DNA of 64,000 bases, from NCBI RefSeq assembly GCF_008642295.1, contig NZ_CP029190.1, positions 5,563,501 through 5,627,500 on the forward strand, written 5' to 3'. The notes beneath the pieces are model-generated. The model saw only the letters and a program-made list of their open reading frames with translations, did no database searches and had not been told where the DNA came from. The stretch is from Streptomyces venezuelae (GTDB lineage: Bacteria > Actinomycetota > Actinomycetes > Streptomycetales > Streptomycetaceae). Both the position numbers and the translations under genes were made by a program. This document shows positions 32,246 through 41,604 of the stretch, piece by piece (position 1 is the stretch's first letter; each line of letters starts with the position of its first letter).

Positions 32246-33406
32246 ATGAGCCCCCTCGCCGGCTGGGCCCGACGCCACCCCCGCGCCGCCCTCTGCGCCC
32301 GTACCGCCCTCACGGCCGTCCTCCTGGGCCTGGTCACCCTCGAAGGCATCCTCCTCGCCCGCCAGCCCACCTTCCCGCACGCCGTCGTCTGGACCTCCGG
32401 CCTCCTCGTGTGCCTCAGCGCCGTCCCCTGGCCGGGCCTGTCCCTGACCCTCCGGGCCGCCTTCGCCGCCGCCACCACCTGGACCACCACCCTCATCCTC
32501 ATCCTCACCAACCGTCCCCTCGTGGTCTGGGGCATCGGCGAGGCCGCCGCCCTGCTCGTCCTCCTCAGCTCCGTCCTGCTCCGCGCCCCCACCCGCACCG
32601 CCGCCGTCCTCGGCCCGCTCCTCGGCCTCGGCTGCATGGCCGTACCCGTCCGCGACATCGACCCCGGCCGCTTCTCCCTCCTCTTCTCCGTCCTCACCGT
32701 GGTCGTCGGCGGCTACTCCCTCCTGCTACGGGTCCAGGCCGCCCAACGCGTCCGCGACCTGCACGCCGTACGCACCGCCGAACGCCTGGAGCTGGCCCGC
32801 GAGCTCCACGACCTGGTCGCCCACCACGTCACCGGCATCGTCGTGGAGGCCCGCGCCGCCCGCTTCACCCAGGTCGCCGCCGACCCGGACCCCGCCCGCA
32901 CCGACGCGATCCTCGCCCGGATCGAACGCGCCGGAGACGAGGCACTCGGCTCCATGCGCCGCCTGGTCAAGGTCCTCCGCGAAGAGGACGCCCCGGCCGG
33001 CACCGCCCCCGTCGCGGGCCTGCAGGAGCTCCGCGAGCTCACCGAACGGTTCTCCGCCACCGGCCCGCCCGTGGTCCTCACCATCGAGAACGGCCTGGAC
33101 GACCGGCTGCCCGCCGAGATCGCCGCCACCGCCCACCGCATCGTCCTCGAAGCCCTCACCAACATCGCCAAGCACGCCGCCGGCGCCACCGCCGTCCGGA
33201 TCGGCCTGCGCACCGTCCCGGCCGGCCTGGAACTCCGCATCACCGACGACGGAGGCCACCCCGCCCGCCTCTCCGACCAGGCCCGCGGCGGCGGCTACGG
33301 CCTGGCCGGCATGACCGAACGCGCCGAGGCCATGGGCGGCACCCTCACCGCCGGCCCCACCCCCGAAGGCGGCTGGACGGTCACCGCCGTCCTCCCCCTC
33401 GGCTGA
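32246..33406 (+). CDS. two-component sensor histidine kinase
   Basis: This 386-residue kinase has a membrane N-terminal half of about five or six helices (ALTAVLLGLVTLEGILLA to FSLLFSVLTVVVGGYSLLL) without a large outside loop, then a HisKA_3 dimerisation domain with the phospho-His in ELARELHDLVAHHVTGIV (about residue 190) and an HATPase_c domain (VLEALTNIAKHA, ITDDGG, GGGYGLAGMTERAE). It partners the upstream response regulator. The lack of an external domain suggests sensing within the membrane. Confidence 0.92.
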   Translation: MSPLAGWARRHPRAALCARTALTAVLLGLVTLEGILLARQPTFPHAVVWTSGLLVCLSAVPWPGLSLTLRAAFAAATTWTTTLILILTNRPLVVWGIGEAAALLVLLSSVLLRAPTRTAAVLGPLLGLGCMAVPVRDIDPGRFSLLFSVLTVVVGGYSLLLRVQAAQRVRDLHAVRTAERLELARELHDLVAHHVTGIVVEARAARFTQVAADPDPARTDAILARIERAGDEALGSMRRLVKVLREEDAPAGTAPVAGLQELRELTERFSATGPPVVLTIENGLDDRLPAEIAATAHRIVLEALTNIAKHAAGATAVRIGLRTVPAGLELRITDDGGHPARLSDQARGGGYGLAGMTERAEAMGGTLTAGPTPEGGWTVTAVLPLG

Positions 33407-33513
33407 CCCCACCCCGGCTAGGCGGAGCCCGCCTCGCCCACCGCTCGAGGAAGCCGTCTCACAGACCGGCCGACCACGAAAACCCCCGGCCCGGCCACGT
33501 AAGCTCAAGGACC

Positions 33514-33861
33514 ATGAACAGCAGCGACGACGTGATTGCCGAGGCCCTCACCGCCGAGGACCTGACCGCCCCCGAGGTGGTCGCCGAACTGGCCCGGCTC
33601 CGGGACAGCATCGACAACATCGACGCGGCCGTGGTCTACATGCTCGCCGAACGCTTCAAATGCACCCAGCAGGTCGGCCACCTCAAGGCCCGGCACCAGC
33701 TGCCCCCCGCCGACCCCGGCCGCGAGGCCCGCCAGATCGCCCGGCTGCGCCAGCTCGCCGAGAACGCCAAACTCGACCCGGCCTTCGCCGAGAAGCTTCT
33801 GAACTTCATCATCGCCGAGGTCATCCGCCACCACGAGACGATCGCTGCGGGCGAAGAATAA
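33514..33861 (+). CDS. chorismate mutase
   Basis: This 115-residue AroQ-type protein has LRDSIDNIDAAVVYMLAERFKCTQQVGHLKARHQLPPADPGREARQI, the usual Arg, Lys and Glu residues of AroQ helices, and FIIAEVIRHHETIA. It converts chorismate to prephenate for phenylalanine and tyrosine. There is no signal peptide, so it is the cytoplasmic type. ATG 33514 lies 107 bp after the kinase gene and has a weak AAGGACC ribosome site. Confidence 0.9.
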   Translation: MNSSDDVIAEALTAEDLTAPEVVAELARLRDSIDNIDAAVVYMLAERFKCTQQVGHLKARHQLPPADPGREARQIARLRQLAENAKLDPAFAEKLLNFIIAEVIRHHETIAAGEE

Positions 33862-33913
33862 GGCGGCCGGAGGCCCCTGTGACCCGGCCGCTCCGTCGGG
33901 CAGCATGGGCCCC

Positions 33914-36463
33914 ATGCCCGTACTGACGCGCAACGAAGCGCACACCCGCGCCCAGCTCCTCGACGTCCACCGCTACACGGTCACCCTCGACCTGACCGGC
34001 GGAGACACCGGCTTCGACTCGACCACCGTCATCCGCTTCACCACACGCGCAGCGGGCGACACCTTCGTCGAACTGAAACCCGAAGAGCTGCGCTCCGCCA
34101 CCCTCGACGGCGACCCCGTCGACCCGGCGACCCTCACCGACAACCGGCTGCCCCTCACCGGCCTCACCGAGGGCCCGCACGAGCTGCGCGTCGACACCCG
34201 GATGCGCTACTCGCACACGGGCGAGGGCATGCACCGCTTCACCGACCCGGCCGACGACCGGACGTACGTCTACACCCAGATGTTCATGGACGACGTGCAG
34301 CGCGTGTTCGCCGCCTTCGACCAGCCCGACCTCAAGGCCGTCTTCGAGTTCACCGTCACCGCCCCGGCCGGCTGGACCGTCCTCGCCAACGGCATCACCG
34401 AGCACACCGGCACCCGCGACACCGACGGCGCCGGCATCTGGCAGTCCGCCGCCACCCCCGTCATCTCCACCTACCTGGCCGCCGTCGCCGCCGGCCCCTG
34501 GCACTCGGTGACCACCGAACACGCCGGACTGCCCTTCGGTATCCACTGCCGCCAGTCCCTGGCCCCCCACATGGACACCGACGCCGAGGAGATCCTCTCC
34601 GTCACCAAAGCCTGCTTCGACCGCTACCAGCAGAAGTTCACCGAGCCCTACCCCTTCGACTCCTACGACCAGGCCTTCGTCCCCGAATTCAACGCCGGCG
34701 CCATGGAAAACCCCGGCCTGGTCACCTTCCGTGACGAGTTCATCTTCCGCTCGGCCGTCACCGACACCGAACGCCAGACCCGCGCCATGGTCATCTCCCA
34801 CGAAATGGCCCACATGTGGTTCGGCGACCTGGTCACCCTCCGCTGGTGGGACGACATCTGGCTGAACGAGTCCTTCGCCGAATACATGGGCTACCAGACC
34901 GCCGCGGAAGCCACCCGCTTCACCGGCGCCTGGACCGAATTCGGCATCACCCGCAAGGCCTGGGGATACGACGCCGACCAGCGGCCCTCCACCCACCCCG
35001 TCGCCCCCGACCCCGACGGAGTCCCCGACACCGCCGCCGCCCTCCTCAACTTCGACGGCATCTCCTACGCCAAGGGCGCCTCCGCCCTCCGCCAGCTCGT
35101 CGCCTGGCTCGGCGAAAAGGACTTCCTGGCCGGCATCAACACCCACTTCGCCCGCCACAAATTCGCCAACGCCTCCCTCGCCGACTTCGTCGACTCGCTG
35201 GCCGCCCACACCGACCGCGACGTCCACGCCTGGGCCGACACCTGGCTGCGCACCACCGGCATCGACACCCTCACCCCCCGGATCCAGGAGAGCACCGGAG
35301 GCTGGACCCTCACCGTCGACCACAACGGCAGCCGGCCGCACCGCATCACCGCCGGCCTGTACGACCGCACCCCCGACGGCCAACTGGAACTCCGCGAGCA
35401 CCTCGACCTGGACGTCCCCTCCGACGAGATCATCTCCGTCGCCGGGCCCCGCCCCACCCTCCTCCTCCTCAACGACGGCGACCTCGGCTACGCCAAGATC
35501 CGCTTCGACGAGACCTCCCGGGAGACGGCCCTCCGCTCGCTCTCCGCGATCCCCTCCGCCCTGACCCGCGCCGTCGTGTGGAACGCCCTCCGCGACATGG
35601 TCCGCGACGGCGAACTCGGACCCGTCGCCTACCTGGAGACCGTCCACGCGCACCTCCCGGAGGAGACCGACCTCGCCATCGTCCAGGGCGTCCTCGGCTT
35701 CGCCCGCACCCAGATCGCCGACCGCTACCTCCCGGCCGCCGACCGCCCCGGCGCCCTCGCCCTCATCACCTCCGTCGCCCGCGCCCTGATCCGCCGTACC
35801 GAAGGCCTGACCTCGGAGGACTGGACCAGCACCGCCGCCACCTCAGGCACCGGACCCGGCCTGCGCCTCGCCGCCGTACGCACCTTCATCGACAGCGCCA
35901 CCCAGCCCGACGCCATCGCCGCCTGGCTGGCCGACGGCACCGTCACCGGCGGCCCCGAACTCGACCCCGAGCTGCGCTGGCGCATCCTCGCCCGGCTCGC
36001 CGTCCTCGGCGCGATCGACGAACCCGAGATCGCCGAAGCCCTCGCCGCCGACCCCAGCGCCACCGGCCAGGAAGGCGCGGCCCGCTGCCGGGCGGCCCTG
36101 CCCCACCCGGAGGCCAAGGCCATCGCCTGGGACCGCATGTTCCACGACGACACCCTGTCCAACTACCTGTTCACCGCGACCGCGCAGGGCTTCTGGCAGC
36201 CCGAGCAGTCCGAACTCGTCGGTTCCTACGTCCCCCGCTTCTACACCGACGCGGTCGCCCTCGCCGCCCGCCGCGGCCCCGCCATCGCCGAAGCGGCGGG
36301 CCGCCACGCGTTCCCCGTGTACGCCATCGACGAGGACAACCTCCAGCTGGCCCGCACCTGCCTGAAGCACGAGGACCTCCTCCCCCTCCTCCGCCGCAAA
36401 CTCACCGACCACCTGGACGACCTCACCCGCGCGTTGAACGTGGGCCGGGTCAACGGCAGGTAG
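33914..36463 (+). CDS. pepN: aminopeptidase N
   Basis: This protein of about 849 residues is an M1 zinc aminopeptidase with the GAMEN motif (FNAGAMENPGLVTFRDE), zinc site HEMAHMWFGDLVT and NESFAEYMGY supplying the third ligand Glu. The C-terminal ERAP1-like helical domain runs from about 530 to the end. It trims N-terminal residues from peptides in the cytoplasm. Two in-frame starts are possible, ATG 33905 (MGPM) and ATG 33914 (MPVLTRNEAH); the second is preferred because the conserved region starts just after it. Confidence 0.93.
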   Translation: MPVLTRNEAHTRAQLLDVHRYTVTLDLTGGDTGFDSTTVIRFTTRAAGDTFVELKPEELRSATLDGDPVDPATLTDNRLPLTGLTEGPHELRVDTRMRYSHTGEGMHRFTDPADDRTYVYTQMFMDDVQRVFAAFDQPDLKAVFEFTVTAPAGWTVLANGITEHTGTRDTDGAGIWQSAATPVISTYLAAVAAGPWHSVTTEHAGLPFGIHCRQSLAPHMDTDAEEILSVTKACFDRYQQKFTEPYPFDSYDQAFVPEFNAGAMENPGLVTFRDEFIFRSAVTDTERQTRAMVISHEMAHMWFGDLVTLRWWDDIWLNESFAEYMGYQTAAEATRFTGAWTEFGITRKAWGYDADQRPSTHPVAPDPDGVPDTAAALLNFDGISYAKGASALRQLVAWLGEKDFLAGINTHFARHKFANASLADFVDSLAAHTDRDVHAWADTWLRTTGIDTLTPRIQESTGGWTLTVDHNGSRPHRITAGLYDRTPDGQLELREHLDLDVPSDEIISVAGPRPTLLLLNDGDLGYAKIRFDETSRETALRSLSAIPSALTRAVVWNALRDMVRDGELGPVAYLETVHAHLPEETDLAIVQGVLGFARTQIADRYLPAADRPGALALITSVARALIRRTEGLTSEDWTSTAATSGTGPGLRLAAVRTFIDSATQPDAIAAWLADGTVTGGPELDPELRWRILARLAVLGAIDEPEIAEALAADPSATGQEGAARCRAALPHPEAKAIAWDRMFHDDTLSNYLFTATAQGFWQPEQSELVGSYVPRFYTDAVALAARRGPAIAEAAGRHAFPVYAIDEDNLQLARTCLKHEDLLPLLRRKLTDHLDDLTRALNVGRVNGR

Positions 36464-36809
36464 CGGGGCGGGACTTCACTCCCGGCTCTCCAAGTGCGGG
36501 GGGAGTCGGGAGGTTTGGCTGCAGGAGGGAATATCTGACGCTGTGACAGGTGAGGTGCTAGTGTCTTCCATGACACACGCCACTTGGTGATACGTGACGC
36601 GGTGTCCGGCATTGGCCGGATGCTCCGGTAGGAGCCCCGAACTGGCCCTGTTGCCCCGACCGTATAGGGCGAAAGGGTGCGAGCGACGGTCCGTCGAGCG
36701 AATCTCCGGGTCGACGCAGCGCGTATCGCATGGATCCACACCCCGGGTCGAGCGGTGCAGCCGCACGACACCCGAGTCCTGACTGGATCCATCGAAGGGC
36801 ATTCCAGCC
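36464..36809. promoter_or_regulatory. 346-bp intergenic region upstream of the DUF3800 gene
   Basis: No protein-like reading was found. It is clearly less GC-rich than its surroundings. CTGACG and TAGTGT, 18 bases apart near 36536-36565, could be a promoter pointing right. Short repeats of GTCGAGCG and GATCCA are present. The part around 36780-36810 gives the DUF3800 reading frame no normal start codon. Confidence 0.4.
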
Positions 36810-37466
36810 ATCAACGCGCACCACTCCGTCGACCAGATCATCTACATCGACGACTCCGGTATCCCCAACACGTTCGCCTCCTTCACCGCCATCGCCGCGG
36901 AACCCGCCGCGTGGCACGCGTTCGACCGGGCCTGGGCCGAACTCCGCTTAACGTGGTTCCACGATTACGGTGTTCCGGTCGAATACGAGCTTCACGCCAG
37001 CCCCTTCCTCGGCGGCCGGGGGCGACCCGGCGCACGCAACCCCACGAAGGCCGACCGCCGCCGCATGGCGCAGAGCGCGTTGGACCTGATCGGCGGAAGC
37101 CCTGGACTGGCTGTCCGCTCGGTCTATTCCGTCCATCGTGACTTCCGTGCGGCCAAACAGCTCGCCTTCACCGGGCTCGTACGCGAGGTGGACAGCCGGC
37201 TCGCACAGGACGGCCAGACCGCCGGCCTCGTCATCGACGGCGACGGAACCGACCGCCTGTACGACCAGGTGTACGACGAACTCCAGCCAACCGGCATCGT
37301 CCGCCCCGTCCTCCAGGTCCCCGCCCACGAATCCGTACCGCTCCAGGCCGCCGACCTGGTGGCCTGGACCGCCTGTCAGGTCATCGCCGGCGACAGGGGG
37401 CAGGACTACGCACGGCACTGGCACCAGCGCCACCTGCCGAAGGCTGCGCTGCCGCGAGAGGCGTGA
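36810..37466 (+). CDS. DUF3800 family protein with no canonical start codon
   Basis: About 218 residues read from 36810: QIIYIDDSGIPNTFASFTAI is the family's YxDxSG block, followed by WFHDYGVPVEYELHASPFLG and, near the end, LVIDGDGT and VPLQAADLVAWTACQ. DUF3800 has an RNase H-like arrangement of acidic residues and is frequent in defence and mobile regions. An in-frame TGA at 36780-36782 precedes the frame, leaving only CTG 36783, ATT 36801 or ATC 36810 as starts before the conserved domain. A ribosome site GAAGGG (36794-36799) suits ATC. Either a rare start is used or the 5' end is damaged. Confidence 0.72.
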   Translation: MNAHHSVDQIIYIDDSGIPNTFASFTAIAAEPAAWHAFDRAWAELRLTWFHDYGVPVEYELHASPFLGGRGRPGARNPTKADRRRMAQSALDLIGGSPGLAVRSVYSVHRDFRAAKQLAFTGLVREVDSRLAQDGQTAGLVIDGDGTDRLYDQVYDELQPTGIVRPVLQVPAHESVPLQAADLVAWTACQVIAGDRGQDYARHWHQRHLPKAALPREA

Positions 37467-37479
37467 ACCCGCACACGAC

Positions 37480-37509
37480 GGAGCCCCGGCCTACCGGCCG
37501 GGGCTCCGT
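37480..37509 (+). terminator. perfect 13-bp terminator after the DUF3800 gene
   Basis: Arms 37480-37492 and 37497-37509 are perfectly complementary around the tetraloop TACC, 14 bases after the DUF3800 stop. This isolates it from the next gene, which has its own ribosome site. Confidence 0.85.
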
Positions 37510-37636
37510 GAAAGCAGACCTGGCCGCACCAAGGCGCGACCCGGACTACGCCTCCAGTGTAGCGGCCTTTACCACACGAGGCCATTGGAATGGTCAGAGC
37601 CTCACCCTCAGAACACCTGAAAATCGAAGGAGAAGG

Positions 37637-39829
37637 ATGGGAATTCCGACTCAATTCCAAGAGCCTGTGACAACTGAAGGTGATGAGGCGGAGGAGGCCG
37701 GTCAGGGGCCACAAACGTTTACCTTCCTTTACGAGAACGAACAGTTCACGGTCTCCGGGTTCGAGCGAAGCCTCCCCGACCTCTCTTCGGTATCCGAGCG
37801 AGGGGCACTGGTCAAGGCCGGCCTGACGTCGACAGGCACGGCACTGGGGCTGGACTCCTGGCACGCGGTCGCCCGCGCGATTGTCTCCCCCGACTCGGCG
37901 GCAGCTCAGCTTCGCGCCCAGAAGGGCCGACTCGCCGCACTCATCGAGGAGCATGTCGAAGGCGCCACGCTGCGGTCGCTCCACACCCGGGCCTGGCTCA
38001 CCGAACTCTTCCCAGGACTGCAGCCGCGTACCGGACAGGAAGCCCTGCCCATCGAGGACCCCCACGTACTCGGTGATATCGACGACACCGGCAAGCCACT
38101 CGCCTGCGTTGTCTACACCTACCGTGACCTCGCACACCTTCGCGCACACCTCAGGCAGACCATCGCAGCAACCCGGCGAGCCAACCCGGATCCGTACGAC
38201 CAGTCGATCCTCGCCCGACGGATCACCCGAGCCGTCATCGCCCATCCGGCGCGCCTCGAATTCACAGACGGGTCCGAGCCGATCGACGTGCTGGTGGTCC
38301 GCGACGGCATCACCAGGCTCACCAGCGCCTGGGCCCTCCTCACGGGAGAGGACTCGCCCGGACCGGAGCAGATTGCCAGGACAGCCACAGATCTGCTGCT
38401 CGCCGAGAAGCCCCAACGCCGCGGAATGGAGAAGCCGCGCAGCCAGCGCATGGCCGTCGGACGTCAGGAAGCCCTCGCCGGCCTCCAGGCCGAGTTCTAC
38501 CAAGGGCTCGGCTCCCAGCACCCCGCAGACCGGTCCGTCCGGCTGGGGCAGACCCTCGTGGTGCCGGCACAGATCACCGTGGGTCTCCGCATGCACGGGG
38601 CGACCGGGCTCCCGGCCGAGGAAGTGTTCGACGACGCGGTCCGTAGCATCCTCGCCTCGGTGCACGTCGAGTTCAAAGTCTGGGAATCCGCCGCCCAGAA
38701 CGTGGAAGTCGGCTCGCGCGCCCTGCGCAGGGTCCATCTCAGCGGCCAGACGGAGACCGCGCTGCTCGAAGGAACGGTGGGTCTCGCACTCGGCCGCAGA
38801 AGCCCGGAAGAACTCCCGCAGATCTTCAACGACCAGCGCATTCCGGGAACACCGCTCTGGCGAGCCGTCTACCTGGTCCACCAACTCACCAGGCCGGAGG
38901 TGTTCGACCAGGTCAAGCGCCATGCCAAGGACATCAAGGGCACCCGCCGGATGACGACCCCGGGCTATGCGGAACTCCTGGGGCCGATCATCGACCTGCC
39001 GTGGCGGGGGGCCAAATCGGCCACGCTGAAGCAGGCGCGCAACGCATGGGCCAACGGCGGCGTGCTGTCGAAGGCGGTGATGGGCGAGTGGTCCCCGGTC
39101 CCTTGCGAGGACTTCACCACCCTTGTCCCGCCGGCCCTTGCCGGTGACAGGGACGCTCAGCGGACACTGGCGGTCGCGGGCGGAACAGCCCTGCTGACCG
39201 ACAAGCTGGTGACACGGAACGTCGGCTCGGCCGTCGGCAACACGGTCCCCTGGCGGACCAACGTCGACCAGCTGATCGCGGGCCTCGCCGAGAACGAAGA
39301 GGGCCTGTGGCTCCTGGCGGTCGCGGCCAATGCCTTCGACGCGGAACGCGAATGCGCGAACTCCTTCTCGCCGGCGCAGCTGCTCAGCCGCGATCAGGCA
39401 GAGATGTACACCATCCCGGACGTCGACCTCGCCCGCCCGGACCGGCTCCGCAGAGACCGAGGTGGCGTCGCAGCCCTGGCCCTTACCCCCTGGCGACTGG
39501 TACTGGCTTCCGACCCCGTCAGAGCGCGGGAGCTGGAGGACGAGGAAGAGGGCGAGGACACAGAGCTCGACATCGCCGAACTCATCGAAACCAAGCGGCG
39601 GGCACTCGTACGGGCCATCGAGACCGCCGAGGAGAAACTCGACGACCTCCTCGCCTGCGTCGCATCGCCCGAGGCCAAGCAGACGACACTGACCGCCTTC
39701 GGCTCCCTTCCGGAGTGGGAGCCCATCGACGACCGGGTTCGTGCGCTGGCGGCCGTCATCTACAACCACCGGCCGGAAGCGCTGGACGAGGACGACGAGG
39801 ACGAGGAGACCGAAGAGGACTGGGAGTAG
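37637..39829 (+). CDS. 730-residue protein of unknown function in an accessory island
   Basis: The ATG at 37637 is preceded by a strong ribosome site (GAAGGAGAAGG). The open frame reaches back to 37463 but would run through a terminator. I recognise no family. Visible features: a variable N-terminus (GDEAEEAGQG), a helical middle, a segment DVLVVRDGITRLTSAWALL (about residues 213-231) that faintly recalls the DGxxR loops of ParB/DGQHR-type proteins, a coiled-coil-like ELIETKRRALVRAIETAEEKLDDLL (about 655-680) and an acidic tail DEDDEDEETEEDWE. No signal peptide or membrane helices. Lower third-position GC and the DUF3800 neighbour suggest horizontal acquisition and a possible defence role. 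Confidence 0.7.
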   Translation: MGIPTQFQEPVTTEGDEAEEAGQGPQTFTFLYENEQFTVSGFERSLPDLSSVSERGALVKAGLTSTGTALGLDSWHAVARAIVSPDSAAAQLRAQKGRLAALIEEHVEGATLRSLHTRAWLTELFPGLQPRTGQEALPIEDPHVLGDIDDTGKPLACVVYTYRDLAHLRAHLRQTIAATRRANPDPYDQSILARRITRAVIAHPARLEFTDGSEPIDVLVVRDGITRLTSAWALLTGEDSPGPEQIARTATDLLLAEKPQRRGMEKPRSQRMAVGRQEALAGLQAEFYQGLGSQHPADRSVRLGQTLVVPAQITVGLRMHGATGLPAEEVFDDAVRSILASVHVEFKVWESAAQNVEVGSRALRRVHLSGQTETALLEGTVGLALGRRSPEELPQIFNDQRIPGTPLWRAVYLVHQLTRPEVFDQVKRHAKDIKGTRRMTTPGYAELLGPIIDLPWRGAKSATLKQARNAWANGGVLSKAVMGEWSPVPCEDFTTLVPPALAGDRDAQRTLAVAGGTALLTDKLVTRNVGSAVGNTVPWRTNVDQLIAGLAENEEGLWLLAVAANAFDAERECANSFSPAQLLSRDQAEMYTIPDVDLARPDRLRRDRGGVAALALTPWRLVLASDPVRARELEDEEEGEDTELDIAELIETKRRALVRAIETAEEKLDDLLACVASPEAKQTTLTAFGSLPEWEPIDDRVRALAAVIYNHRPEALDEDDEDEETEEDWE

Positions 39830-40149
39830 ACCGGGCCTGCCAGAAGCACCGGACGGGCCGGGGCGGACCGCCGGGCGAAGCCCTGGCGGGGGAGGAGCCG
39901 GGGCGGAGCCCAGAATCGGCCGGGCGGAGCCCGGGAAGCGGGGTCCGGGCCGGAGCCCCCCCACGCGGCGGAGCCCCATATCGGTACAGCCGGGGGAGGG
40001 GCGGGTGGGGGAACGGTGCCGCGCAGCGTCAACCCGCCCGCCGAGATCAACCGTGTGGCCGGAACCCGGGGTTACCTCCACCCCCACCCACTCGTTGCAC
40101 CCACCGGGGCACACCCCCACCCCGCCCCCGCCCGCGCAACGAGGACCCC
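39830..40149. promoter_or_regulatory. 320-bp GC-rich intergenic region before the siderophore pair
   Basis: No coding signal. The left part has four copies of a GCGGAGCCC-like unit (about 39901-39980) that can fold into GC hairpins and may terminate the previous gene. Near the right end GGAACCCGGGGTTACC (40061-40076) is a near palindrome. No match to the iron-box sequence of DmdR (AGGTTAGGCTAACCT type) is visible. Confidence 0.4.
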
Positions 40150-41604
40150 ATGCCAGCGCACCCCGGCCCGCACCCGCCCCCCACCGGCGGAGCCGACGGC
40201 CCGCCCGGACCGCCGCTCCCGCCCCTCGCCGGCGGCGCCGACGGCCCTGCCGCCCTGCGCCCCCTCCTCGACACCGTCCTCGACGCCCTGCACGCCGGCG
40301 CCCGCGACCGCCACGGCCCCCTCCCCGCCGGCGGCCCCTCAGCCGTCGCCGACTCCATCAGCGCACTGGGCGACGTACTCCCCACCACCGGCACCGGCAC
40401 CGCCGAAGCCCTCAGCACCCTCGTCCACACCCTCGCCGCCGGCTCCGCAGACCCCGCCGAACCCCTCTGCGCCGCCCACCTCCACACCCCGCCCCTCGCC
40501 CTCGCCGCCGCCGCGGACCTCGCCGCCTCCGTCCTCAACGCCTCCCTCGACTCCTGGGACCAGGCCCCCGCCGCCTCCGCCCTCGAAGCCCGCCTCACCC
40601 GAGCCCTCGCCGCCGCCCTCTACCCCGGCCACCCCACCGCCGACGCCCTCGTCACCACCGGCGGCACCGAGTCCAACCAGCTCGCCCTGCTCCTCGCCCG
40701 GGAACGCCACGGCCCCGCCCTCACCGTGCTCCACGGCGCCAACGCCCACCACTCCATCCCCCGCGCCGCCTGGCTCCTCGGCCTCCCCACCCCCCGCACC
40801 CTCCCCACCCCCACCGGCACCCTCGACCCCGCCACCCTCGACCGGGCCCTCGCCGACACCCCCGGCCCCGCCCTCGTCACCGCCACCGCCGGTACCACCG
40901 ACGCCGGCCTCATCGACCCCCTCGACGCCCTCGCCGACGTCTGCGACCGGCACCACGCCGACCTCCACATCGACGCCGCCTACGGCGGAGCCCTCGCCCT
41001 CAGCTCCGACCCCCGCCACCACACCCCCCTGCACGGCCTCCAACGAGCCCGATCGGTCACCCTCGACCTGCACAAACTCGGCTGGCAGCCGGTCGCCGCC
41101 GGACTCCTCGCCGTCCCCGACGACACCCTCCTCACTCCGCTCGCCCACCAGGCCGACTACCTCAACGCCGCCGACGACACCGAAGCCGGCCTCCCCGACC
41201 TCCTCGGCCGTTCGCTGCGCACCACCCGCCGCGCCGACGCCCTCAAGATCGCGGTCACCTTCCGCGCCCTCGGCCGGAACGGCCTCGCCCAGCTCATCGA
41301 CAGCACCCTCACGGCCGCCCGCCGGCTCGCCCGCCTCCTCGAAGCCGACCCCCGCTTCGAACTCCACTCGGCGCCCACCCTCAGCACCGTCCTCTTCCGC
41401 CCCGCCGGCGCCCGCGACGAAGACCTTGCCGCCCTCCGCCGCAGCCTCCTCCACGGCGGCCACGCCGTCCTCGGCCGGGCCCTCGCCGACGGCCGCCTCT
41501 GGCTCAAGGCCACCCTCCTCAACCCCCACACCACGGCTGCGGACCTGGACACCCTGGTGCGCGTCCTCCGACACGTCCCGGAAGCGGAAGGTACCCAGCG
41601 ATGA
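40150..41604 (+). CDS. PLP-dependent decarboxylase (DesA-like)
   Basis: This 484-residue group II decarboxylase has TTGGTESNQLALLLAR, HHSIPRAAWLLGL, LHIDAAYGGALALS and the Schiff-base lysine in VTLDLHKLGWQP (about residue 305). It resembles DesA, the lysine decarboxylase making cadaverine for desferrioxamine, though ornithine or diaminobutyrate cannot be excluded. The first 35 residues are Pro/Gly-rich and likely disordered. Its stop overlaps the next start (ATGA). DesC and DesD homologues are not found next to it. Confidence 0.87.
   Translation: MPAHPGPHPPPTGGADGPPGPPLPPLAGGADGPAALRPLLDTVLDALHAGARDRHGPLPAGGPSAVADSISALGDVLPTTGTGTAEALSTLVHTLAAGSADPAEPLCAAHLHTPPLALAAAADLAASVLNASLDSWDQAPAASALEARLTRALAAALYPGHPTADALVTTGGTESNQLALLLARERHGPALTVLHGANAHHSIPRAAWLLGLPTPRTLPTPTGTLDPATLDRALADTPGPALVTATAGTTDAGLIDPLDALADVCDRHHADLHIDAAYGGALALSSDPRHHTPLHGLQRARSVTLDLHKLGWQPVAAGLLAVPDDTLLTPLAHQADYLNAADDTEAGLPDLLGRSLRTTRRADALKIAVTFRALGRNGLAQLIDSTLTAARRLARLLEADPRFELHSAPTLSTVLFRPAGARDEDLAALRRSLLHGGHAVLGRALADGRLWLKATLLNPHTTAADLDTLVRVLRHVPEAEGTQR

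Noticed and set aside
37463..37636. GTG at 37463 as the start of the 730-residue protein
   Set aside because: It would read through a strong terminator hairpin; ATG 37637 has a far better ribosome site.
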